57,347 nt of DNA from Polytrichum commune (taxonomy: Eukaryota; Streptophyta; Polytrichopsida; Polytrichales; Polytrichaceae), in the NCBI GenBank assembly GCA_950295325.1, contig OX485808.1:42619180-42676526 (forward strand), in the 5' to 3' direction. Under the pieces are notes generated by a model that worked only from the letters and a program-made list of their open reading frames with translations, had not been told where the DNA came from and searched no databases. The translations under genes were made by a program, and so were the position numbers. Numbering within the stretch: the stretch's first letter is position 1; each line of letters begins with the position of its first letter. This document shows positions 12,801 to 21,510 of this stretch, piece by piece.

Positions 12801-15800
12801 GAGTTTTCTGTTGACCTGAAAAAATATTGAATTCATGGATTTAGGATGATATAATTCAAATAACAAAATACAAACCATAAATAAATGAAAATAAAGAAGT
12901 AAAAACATTACTTGTTGATGTCGTGCATAGCAGTCAACAAACTTGGAATGTCATCAAGCTCGGGCGCCAAAATGATGGAATCCACAAAGACATGACGCTC
13001 GTAATCTTCGGTATGCAAGCGGTCAATATAACTTTTCCAAGCAAAAAATCTGTGATTACCATCCCATATGAAGAACATCTTGTTCTTGTATGATGTAAAT
13101 GAAGGATCGACATTTAATTCAGTTTCAAACACCGCATTAGCTTGAGCCCAATTTGGGCTCCAAGATGCACGAACCTCGTCATCTACAAATTGAAAATTTC
13201 CCTTAGAGTCGGTAGCCGATAGATAAAACACACGGTCACCATCACGATAACCATTGAAAAAGTCAGCCTCCAATTTAGTGATGTCGCCTCTCAAAGCAGG
13301 ACGCACAATAGGCATTGGAACCATGCGACATAAAGGTACACGCAAACGAGATTTCGGTCCAGCACGGATTGAGGAAATTGTTGAAGTGGAATTAACCTTT
13401 CGCTTGTCCGTAAGCTCCCAGACTTTCTGTTGATAGGTTTTATTGTCACCATCATTATCTTCATCCGAGTCAAAATCATCGAGAGATTCATTTATTTTTT
13501 TCTTTTTCTTATTATGAAGATTTGACGATATGTCCTGATGAACATGAACTTGTTGAGATGGACGATCTTGAGTTGAATGCATTGTAGAATCATCAGCAGT
13601 AGAAATAACAGTCGTTCTCTCCAAATCCATTGATTGGTCCTAAAACAAATGAAATAAGTTTCATACATATTTCAAAACCAGTAGAAACACATTAGCAATA
13701 ACATTACAAAAACAACAGCAATAGCAACAACAATAACAACAGAATACCACGAACACAAGGAAGAATAACAAAAATGATTCTAGACACTACCATTTGCACC
13801 TTTAAATATTGTACGATAAGGGTGGCCGCTCATCCCAAAAATACAAGGGCAGACCCTGTGCGTTAACGCAGAGGGTCTGTGTGTCCAACTACAGGTCTAC
13901 AAAAATTGGGCGCGAGGTTTGGGTCGAACGACCCAAACTGTCCACGCGGTTTCGATCGAGCGACCCAAACCGCCTACAGCCAGTTTGGGTCGAGCGACCC
14001 AAACCATGCTCACAGTTTGGGTCGAGCGACCCAAACCAGGCCGACAGTTTGGGTCGCTCGACCCAAACTAGGCCGACAGTTTGGGTCGCTCGACCCAAAC
14101 TAGGTCGACAGTTTGGGTCGGTCGACCTAAACTAGGTCGACAGTTTGGGTCGAGCGACCCAAACCAGGCAGACAGTTTAGGTCGACCGACCCAAACTGCC
14201 CGTAATTTACGCCTAATTATGCGCAATTACCCAGTCATCACGAAAGTACAAACAAACCTTGTACTGCACCCGTAAATGAAAGAGCTTGCAGCGACGAGCT
14301 CCGGTCCGATAGATGAGAGAAAAAAGACTGAATGCTTTGAAGGTGTGGCAATTTATACTACTCGTCCTGCGGCCATATTTAGCGTGGCTCTTCGTGCCCC
14401 GCATAGCCGCTAGAAAGTTGCCAGCGCAGACCCTGTGCGTTAACGCACAGGGTCTACTTGCCCAACTTTGTGAAGCCTCTAGCTAGGCAAGTAGACCCTG
14501 TGCGTTAACGCACAGGGTCTGCGCTGGCAACTTTGAGGCCACTGTGCGTTAGCGCATAAGGCTTGTGCGTTAATCGCACAGGGCCGAGACTTGAATTTGC
14601 TAAAAACTTTTTTTTTTGAATTTGGAGAAAAACCTTTGTCTTGAATTGGTAGATTTGCCAAAACTTGTAAAATCTAGAAAAAATGCTAATGGGGTCCAAA
14701 AAAAAAAAAAATCTATTATCTAAATCTCCGTAGCTACAAAATCTTCTTATATTTTGTTTTGGTTTGAAATCATTTTCTTTTCTCATTCTTCTATCTATTT
14801 CCTTGTTTTGGGCCACCTCGTAGATTTTGGGTTTCGGGGTAAAAAAAAATTATGCTATTTTGTGTCATTTTCTAGCTCCTATAACGTATTGCATGAATAC
14901 TTGAATAGACATATTTCTCATTTCTTGCATTCTAACCCCGTTTTGAATGGTTTTTTTGTTCCTACGCTCTGAAGATCGATTTAAATTCATACAATAGATA
15001 TTTGTTTACTTTTAGGCTCTCCTAGTCGTTTTACCTCACAACTTTTGGCCTTCCTAAGTTGCTCTTACAAACCCTGTGCGTTAATGCACATGGTTTTTCC
15101 TCCCAACTTTTTGCCTCCTAAGTTGCTCTTGCAAACCCTGTGCGTTAACGCACAGGGTTTTTCCTCCCAACTTTTTGCCTCCTAAGTTGCTCTTGCAAAC
15201 CCTGTGCGTTAACGCACAGGGTTTCTCCTCCCAACTTTTTGCCTCCTAAGTTGCTCTTACAAACCCTGTGCGTTAACGCACATGGTTTTTCCTCCCAACT
15301 TTTTGCCTCCTAAGTTGCTCTTGCAAACCCTGTGCGTTAACGCACAGGGTTTCTCCTCCCAACTTTTTGCCTCCTAAGTTGCTCTTGCAAACCCTGTGCG
15401 TTAACGCACAGGGTTTCTCCTCCCAACTTTTTGCCTCCTAAGTTGCTCTTACAAACCCTGTGCGTTAACGCACAGGGTTTCTCCTCCCAACTTTTGGCCT
15501 TCCTAAGTTGCTATTACAAATCTTCTGCGTTAACGCACAGGGTTTTAGCTCCCAACTTTTGGCCTCCCTAAGTCGCTCTTATAAACCTTGTGCGTTAACG
15601 TATAGGGTTTTACCTCCAAACTTCTCGCCTCCTAAGTTGCTCTTATAAACCCTGAACATTCTCCTCCTGACTTCTAGCCTTCCTAAATTTCTGTTATATA
15701 CCATGTGCATTAACGTATAGGTTTTTTCCTCTCCAATTTATAACCTCTATAAATTGCTACGACATGATATGTGAGTGAACGTACAAGGTTCTCCGTCCTA

Positions 15801-16131
15801 ACTTACAACTTATGCACTATCAAATTATGTGAACGTTGAACTGACTTACCTTTTTGTTTGTCGTCTTCTTTGAACCCGTCTTCAATTCGGACTCTGATAT
15901 ACGATCATCTATATCTTCTTTGTTCTTTGCACCTTCATCATCCTCCATCGCATCAAAATCCAGTGTCTTCATAGTTTCTTCTACCGTACTCAACAAGTTT
16001 TTTTTCCCTTCCTTATTTGCATTCTTCTTTCCCACACTCAGTCTGAACCTCTTTTTCTCGGAAGTGAAATACAAAGCTTTCCTACGTCTTCTCTTCGGCC
16101 TCATGGGTGTTCTCTCTACATCGTCCACCAT
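9814..16131 (-). CDS. ParB-like / N4-N6 DNA methyltransferase-like protein encoded by inner MULE
   Basis: Eight exons with agreeing phases: 16131-15850, 13639-12912, 12815-12626, 12519-11894, 11804-11165, 11070-10726, 10633-10175 and 10066-9814, about 1170 codons. Exon 1 is highly basic (RPKRRRRKALYF, a likely nuclear signal) with an acidic tail. Exon 2 has a ParB/sulfiredoxin-like core (PLCRMVPMPIVRP, FFIWDGNHRFFAWKSYI, LLTAMHDIN). Exons 3-5 are a conserved region of unknown fold with paired cysteines (DCGWYLDCP). Exon 6 resembles the catalytic half of a beta-class amino-methyltransferase (VDLVFLQFPDGF, W-Y-DKNW, SILSDDGVLIVF). Exon 7 is its AdoMet half (GRVVDLTCSTGASILATRA, GRHLLAFEGDNDMF). 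The expected DPPY is QFPD, so catalysis is doubtful. This copy has an in-frame TAA at 10795-10797 in exon 6 and one extra A in the run 10500-10506 (exon 7 frameshift), so it may be inactive. The tail matches that of the outer paralogue. Confidence 0.8.
13909..14201. repeat. Palindrome array A: 20-bp palindromes every 32 bp
   Basis: Nine copies of TTTGGGTCGNNCGACCCAAA begin at 13918, 13950, 13984, 14016, 14048, 14080, 14112, 14144 and 14176. From 13984 onward the spacing is exactly 32 bp. The two central bases vary (AA, AG, CT, GG) while the arms are nearly invariant and each arm keeps its CpG. A second array of the same unit and period lies in the transposase intron at 18946-19190. Confidence 0.93.
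14407..14531. repeat. Large inverted repeat, each arm a smaller palindrome
   Basis: Two copies of CCTGTGCGTTAACGCACAGG (near 14431 and 14500) are embedded in longer inverted arms (GTTGCCAGCGCAGACC on the left, its complement on the right; GTCTACTTGCC facing GGCAAGTAGAC). The arms are about 50 bp with a loop of roughly 20 bp, so the segment could extrude as a cruciform or a structured RNA hairpin. A related single copy is at about 13853-13878. Confidence 0.85.
15062..15800. repeat. Palindrome array B: GTTAAC-centred palindromes every 64 bp
   Basis: About 12 tandem units each carry CCTGTGCGTTAACGCACAGG. Copies begin near 15073, 15136, 15200, 15264, 15328, 15392, 15456, 15521, 15586 and 15650, mostly exactly 64 bp apart, twice the period of array A. 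The linkers are also repeated (CTCCCAACTTTTTGCCTCCT). The right-most units are decayed. Confidence 0.93.
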
Positions 16132-16658
16132 CGTTGGTGTCTATGATATGTTTTCTATCAGGTACTATTATTTATTCTTCCAATGTATCTATCTCACAAA
16201 ATCCGGCGTATATTACGATCACATGTTGTAATTGGCGTTCAATGAGCGAGATATTTCGACGCGTTTGTCATTATGTGTTTATTTTTGTTATATCCGCCAA
16301 AATTTTCTGACACCTACTTTGTTCTATTCATAATGAGCAATAATTTATTTTTCCAACCAATTTTAATTCTTTCTACATCTACGTCAGTCCACACATATAT
16401 ATTTTTGTTTTCTACCAATACTTTTAGTATTTGACGTCATTTTGTGTATATCTTGCTCGTAAATATTCTCTGACTATTATTGTGTTATGTCCACTTCTGT
16501 ATTATTAGATGCTATGTATCACACGCTTTCATCTCCATTCATTATTGTATCACACGTTTTCATTTCCATTCATTTCCTCACACAACTCTATACAAAACCA
16601 ACATTCACCCCATATTTTTATGATGTGTTGTTCATATGTTCTTTTGATTTTCTATAGC
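16132..16658. promoter_or_regulatory. Divergent intergenic region between the two inner MULE genes
   Basis: The methyltransferase ATG at 16131 reads left and the transposase frame beginning near 16659 reads right, so this 527-bp AT-rich stretch probably serves as promoter for both. The transposase exon is preceded by TTTTCTATAG, a plausible acceptor, so a short 5' exon carrying its ATG may lie inside this region; I cannot place it. Confidence 0.5.
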
Positions 16659-19600
16659 TATCATTAGAGCTCATGGATCTTTTGTTCCCTTCATCTTGCC
16701 ACTCCAAGATGATGGTCATGTGAGTGTTTCAGAGGATTTACTTAGTTTGAGATTCAACCTCCAGATAGGAACCATGTATTTAGAGCATGAGATGTACTCT
16801 GCAAATGGAGAGGTGTATGAAACTATTTTGGTTCCAAAAAATAGAACTGATGTTGGTTTTATGTGGATCTTAGGACCTGGTTCATTTAGGGTGATAGGAC
16901 TTTCTGAGTCTCAGATGCAAGCTTCAACTGTCATTTTGACAAACGAATCCGGTACATCCACAGTTCAAATTCCCTCTATCGCACCTGTTAAGGTGGAACC
17001 CCTTGATGATAGTGTGTTTGTGCTATCAGATTCAGAAAATGACATTTGTGCATCTGTTGATCTTTCAAACACATCGCCATTTCCATTTAGAAGTGTTCAT
17101 TCTACTCCTTCCCAACTTCCTATACATGTAGCCAAATCCCCTTGCGGTCTTATGTACAAGAAGGTGGTTCCCCAAATCTCACCTTCTCAACGTCCTCCAC
17201 TACACCCTTCACCTTCATCTACAGGGTTGACTATGGTTGATGCCTTGAAGCTGACAAAGTCAAGAAAAAGATCAAAGTCCGATCTTGCATCCATTGATTT
17301 TGACAGTATAGATGTTCGTGAAGTCAAGTACTTACCATCTTCTTTTAATGGTGATGTTTTGTTTCTCTTGCATCCTGTGGCACTCAAAGCTCCAAGTACG
17401 TATGGTCGCTCAATGGACGGCATGGACAAGATGTGCGACGGTCATCCTTGGTGCACCACCAAAACCACGAATATCCAAAATGACTTTGGACTGTCCTTCC
17501 GGTGCTCTACTTGTGCTGGTCATCTCCAATGTCATAATGACTACTGTGATTACATGAATCGCAATGGGGGCCTCCGGAACAACACGGAATGGGCCGGTTC
17601 AACTCCTATCCCATTTGCTGTGGGTGTTGTTCCCCCTACTAAGTCCACTGTCGAGTGTAAGGTATGTCGGTCCACACCTGTGTGCATTGCTTTGTGTAAT
17701 GCTCGAATCATATACATCCACTCCACATCCGTTGGAATGTCCAGGGCTTGCATTCATCTTGGTGTACATGATCACCCTGTGGCCAATGGCACATGCCGTG
17801 AATCATTGGACATGGCATACCAATGCGTTGCAAATGAAGTATTGAAAACACCCACAGCAAAAAATTCAGCCATAGTTATGGCGGCGAGCAAACAATTCTT
17901 GGCCGATTACCTTCTCAAATCTCCCGCAAATGTCGAAGGCCATCACTTGGTTGGTTCATCCCTAGAGGTCGTCATGGACAAATTCAGCACTCTTGCCTCT
18001 CCAAATTGTCGTAACTTTGTATCTGGATCAAAGCGTTTTTTGCGTAGTAGAATGGGAACTATGGATAGTATTATGGCGCTCAAAGACCACTCTGCTTTCA
18101 AATTCGTCCATGGTAGTCGGTTCCCAGGGCAGTCAAAGGACAAAGTGTTTGTTTTCAAGATGTCTGTAGACCTTCCAGGTAGTGGTGTGGAGCTTGTGAA
18201 GAGGATGCAAGTCGGTGGGGATATGGAGAATTCATGGATTATGTTTGACCATGTCAAACGTTTGAAGGACTGGACGACCATGGCTTGCCATGTGTACGAC
18301 AGTCGATATTGTAAAGTGTTGACTATTGCGTGTTGTGACATGCAATCTGAAGATGGTGCAGCACAAATTCTCTTTTGGGAAAATTTGAATGATGTCATGG
18401 CAGAAAATGGTGTACCATACGTAAACTTCAAAGGGTTTATGGCTGATAGTGCTCAAGCTAATTGGAATGCGGTGAGGGCGATTTACGGGGATGGTGATCC
18501 AAGTCTACCCATGGTTGCACGTGAGCGTACATGTCTTTTCCATTGGTCCGCAAGCTTGGATAAGGTGACCCAAAAATATATCAAACCATCCTTGCAATTT
18601 CAACACAAACAAATATGCAAGGATTACAAAGACGCGAAAACAATGGACGACGCTGATACCAAGTACCATGTGATTCGTTCTTGGTGGTTGTCATCTGGAG
18701 CTGCCTCCGAGGAAGGCATCCTTGGCCTTTCAGAGTGGTTGGGATTTTGGCACTTTCGTTACAGACAATGGGGTGGCCATATGCTACTTGTAAGTACATA
18801 TCAAACTTCATTACTCAATGTAATATATCTTATATTTTTCTTATCTTTGTCTTTCTGTATTGTTCATAGGATATGACAATAGAAGAGCGTACGGGAATGC
18901 CAACATGCAACCTTGCAGAGACTGTACACAACAAACAACAAATAGTTTGGGTCGTTCGACCCAAACCTTGTATGCAGTTTGGGTCGAACGACCCAAATGT
19001 GGCAGGCAGTTTGGGTCGAACGACCCAAATGTGGCAGGCAGTTTGGGTCGTTCGACCCAAACGTGGCAGCCATTTTGGGTCGAACGACCCAAACTACGCA
19101 AACAGTTTAGGTCGTTCGACCCAAACCTTGTAGGCAGTTTGGGTCGTTCGACTCAAACGTGGCAGCCATTTTGGGTTGAATGACCCAAACCTAAATATAT
19201 AATCTATCTTATGTTTGTCTTATCCTTGTATTTGTGTGTTGTTCATAGGATATGACAATAGAAGAGCGTGCGGAAATGCCAACATGCAACCTTGCAGAGA
19301 CTGTACACAACAAATGGCTCCAACAGTCCGGCAACAAGATGACTTGTTTATATGAAGCTACAGTGGACGACATGATCCGTGCTTTCATGCAAATTGCAAA
19401 TTACCGGACATGGTTGAAAGGGGGGTCTGATGGTAAAGGTCCTGATTCGGCATCCTTGAAACTCAAAGCGGCTGCAAGGTGTGGAGATCCAAAAATGTTG
19501 GCCGATGCCATGAAGTCTTATCCAGGGGCAGAAGATGTCAACACTAGAGATTGTGCATTGGAAGGGTTAGAACTCTTTGGTTCCACCAAACGCAAACTCA

Positions 19601-20616
19601 ACCTACCACCGGGTGCTGATTGTGACTCTCATCAACCCGACAAAGTGAACTATTCCATTCCCCGTCCGAACACCCGAGCAACTCGTCAACGCATAGAGGA
19701 ATCGTTAAGTTCTGCAATTCATGGTGTGGCTCATACTACATCCGTGTTAGAGACTGATTGTCTTGTTTCCAACTGGCACATTGCAAGATTACCACCCAAC
19801 TCAGCCAAACGATGTTGGGCACTACAGGCCATCACAGGGACTATGTGCAATGCCAAAGTCGGGACTGGGAAACATGGCACACCTGCTCCAACATACAAAG
19901 GGCTCAGGAAGGAATTTCGCTCTCCCAACAATGTGGAGTATGAATTTTGGTTTTGCCCTGACGACATCAAACGTTGTGTGAGTGGCAGTAAGAAGAAATA
20001 TGTGTTGGACTGGCCTATAGTACCCAACACGTGGCCGGTGAAGATAGGTACCAATCTATCGCAAGAGGAGGTTTTGGCACTTGAAGATGCTGGATTTCAA
20101 CTACAGCAGAGGGAGGCATTGTCCCCTCGTCGTAGGCTTTCAACAATCGCAACTCTTCCCATCCCTCGCTCGCATTTTTCTATGCCACCAAACCCGGACG
20201 CCCACCCTACATTCAGGTTTGGGAAGACAGTGCGTCGTAATCCAACAGCACCGCTAGCGGATCACAAAAACAAATGGGAGAGCGCCGGACTCATGGAGGG
20301 TTACTATGTGGTTGGGGTTACTGCCATTCCATATCCGGGCTTTGGAGTGATAATCAACATTGTCTCCAAGCAGGATATCACCTACCATGTCACAATTGGC
20401 GACATCCCGCATTGCACATGCCCGGATTTCACGAAAATGTCCTCTCATGCATTGGGAAAGAAAGGAAAATGGGTGTATTGTAAACATCTTTATTATGTGT
20501 TTAGATTTTTGTGCAAGGTGGATTACGAGAGTGACAAGTTCATTCATGCACCTACATATACCTATAATGAGGTCATGCGACTACTTGAACTTGCTGGTAT
20601 CGTAGAGTGTGAGTAG
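16659..20616 (+). CDS. MULE-type transposase with Cys-rich finger and SWIM zinc finger (inner element)
   Basis: Two main exons: about 16659-18789 (donor CTT/GTAAGT) and 19249-20616 (acceptor TTCATAG/GATATG), both phase 0. Order of parts: N-terminal region of unknown fold; Cys/His-rich finger (DGHPWC, FRCSTCAGHLQC, VECKVC); an RNase H-like DDE core with TMACHVYDSRY, CCDMQSED, FMADSAQANWNAVR and CLFHW, the C-x2-H pattern typical of MULE transposases; WGGHM before the intron; and a C-terminal SWIM finger CTCPDF...YCKHLYY. Total about 1160 residues. No internal stop is visible, so this is the best candidate for an active protein here. No ATG is found at the 5' end of the open frame, so the true start may lie in an unplaced upstream exon. 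The family label MULE rests on motifs, TIRs and the 9-10 bp target duplications. Confidence 0.85.
18826..18945 (+). repeat. Duplicated intron end and exon-2 start (decoy exon)
   Basis: The stretch of about 115 bp, including the acceptor TTCATAG and the first codons DMTIEER-G-MPTCNLAETVHNK, is repeated almost exactly at 19195-19311, where the real exon 2 continues as WLQQ. In this copy the frame runs into the palindrome array instead. Splicing to this acceptor would give a protein without the SWIM finger. Confidence 0.85.
18946..19190. repeat. Palindrome array A': 32-bp array in the transposase intron
   Basis: Eight units of TTTGGGTCGNNCGACCCAAA start at 18946, 18978, 19010, 19042, 19074, 19106, 19138 and 19170, exactly 32 bp apart throughout. 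Centres are mostly TT or AA. It is flanked by the duplicated exon-2 start, as if inserted together with a tandem duplication of the intron end. Confidence 0.94.
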
Positions 20617-20735
20617 TATTGCAAATGGTCTATTAAGTACCATATATTTGAATGTCAAAATATGACATGTTTTGGTTTGGATTTTTATAATAAAAATCAG
20701 CAATGGGCTGGAAGTATTTCAAATGATTCAGTACG
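20540..20735 (+). repeat. Tandem-duplicated transposase 3' end, copy 1
   Basis: The last codons (NEVM-LLELAGI-VECE), the stop and about 120 bp of 3' sequence with AATAAAAATCA are repeated at about 21100-21290 in diverged form (GEVMHLLELAGVVECE-like). The second copy is detached from any coding frame. Confidence 0.75.
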
Positions 20736-20799
20736 ACCCAACCGTGAGCGGTTTGATTGATTGACATGGATAAATAATAACAAGTTTCTAAAAATAAAA

Positions 20800-21060
20800 A
20801 ATAATTGAGAAGATTCTACGTACATCCGCGTAGTAACGTCTTCTTGATATCCGCCTATAGATTATTCCTACTTTATCACTAGCTCAATTTGGGATAGCAC
20901 CAGTCAATGTAACCAACCGGATTCGAACCCGGGTTGATACAGACCTAATACCAGTCTCTTACACAACTCGCATCCACAGGCGGATGTCTCAAAACCTAGT
21001 AGTTACCTACATATTGACTATTTCTAATATCTAATTTCCTTTCATTTGTAGATTCTGGGC
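20800..21060 (-). mobile_element. tRNA-derived SINE-like insertion
   Basis: Read on the minus strand it contains a B-box/T-arm CCGGGTTCGAATCCGG, a possible 5-bp anticodon-type stem with a 7-base loop upstream of it, and an A-box-like GTTGTGTAAGAG. This resembles the head of a tRNA-derived SINE, followed by an unrelated body. It lies between the two copies of the duplicated transposase 3' end. I could not define a target duplication. Confidence 0.45.
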
Positions 21061-21099
21061 CTTAATTCAACCCGTGAGCAGTTTGAGTGGCTCACAATT

Positions 21100-21290
21100 A
21101 TGGCACCTACATGTACGTATAATGAGGTTATGCACCTACTTGAACTTGCTGGTGTTGTGGAATGTGAGTAGTTGTGCAAGTGTTGGTTGTAACTACATGT
21201 ATAAGGATGTCAATAAATGACATGTATTGGTTTGGATTATTATAATAAAAATCAACAATGAATTGAAAGTGTTTTAAATGATCCATGGAA
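21100..21290 (+). repeat. Tandem-duplicated transposase 3' end, copy 2
   Basis: Diverged second copy of 20540-20735, without an upstream frame. The right terminal repeat of the inner MULE follows about 130 bp later. Confidence 0.7.
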
Positions 21291-21419
21291 ATAGGGCCCT
21301 TTCACTTGTGCTTCATTTAAAATATTGGCAATTTACAATTGAAAATATGCAATTAATTTGTCAAAATTTTGGTTATGTACCCTAAACCCGTGTGTCTTTA
21401 CTAAGTTTGGAATCATTGC

Positions 21420-21501
21420 TCATATGTTACTGCTCATTGCTCATGTGTTACTGCTCACCGCTCACCGCTCACTGCTCATCACTCATAAGATAGCTTCCCT
21501 C
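21420..21501 (-). repeat. Inner MULE right terminal inverted repeat
   Basis: Read in reverse it starts GAGGGAAGCTATCTTATGAG and continues with TGAGCNN heptads and TAACA. It pairs with 9617-9690 and is followed by the duplicated TGTCCAGGA at 21502-21510. Confidence 0.88.
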
Positions 21502-21510
21502 TGTCCAGGA
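21502..21510. repeat. Right target-site duplication of inner MULE
   Basis: TGTCCAGGA, matching 9608-9616. Confidence 0.9.

Larger units (their letters stand above)
13640..15849 (-). other. Intron 1 of the ParB-methyltransferase gene, holding palindrome arrays
   Basis: The donor AAAAG/GTAAGT at 15850/15849 and the acceptor TTGTTTTAG/GACC at 13640/13639 are both strong, and exon 1 is exactly 94 codons, so the frame runs on in phase 0. The intron contains the 32-bp array, an isolated large inverted repeat and the 64-bp array. Between them are AT-rich stretches in which I see nothing else. Confidence 0.82.
9617..21501. mobile_element. Inner Mutator-like transposon carrying a ParB-methyltransferase gene
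   Basis: This is an 11,885-bp element bounded by heptad-rich inverted repeats and a 9-bp duplication, inserted in the transposase exon of the outer MULE. It contains a complete-looking SWIM transposase on the plus strand (16659-20616), a divergent eight-exon ParB-methyltransferase gene on the minus strand (16131-9814), palindrome arrays in introns of both genes, and a partial 3' duplication with a SINE near its right end. The transposase frame is intact, unlike that of the host MULE, so this is the younger insertion. Confidence 0.92.

Noticed and set aside
13909-14201. CRISPR-like array (short repeats with regular spacing)
   Set aside because: The spacers are only about 12 bp and similar to each other, the repeats are full palindromes, and the context is a spliced eukaryotic transposon.
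13809-14275. Open reading frames through the palindrome arrays (repeated WVERPK or GSSDPN)
   Set aside because: They arise on both strands and in several frames because the repeat happens to lack stops; there is no start context or homology. The same holds at 18830-19183.
15854-16231. Plus-strand open frame opposite the first methyltransferase exon
   Set aside because: It is the shadow of exon 1 (16131-15850), which has a basic NLS-like sequence, a strong donor and the correct phase to exon 2.
20900-20975. tRNA gene
   Set aside because: A T-arm and a possible anticodon stem are visible, but no complete acceptor stem; a SINE head fits better. The same applies to 39305-39370.
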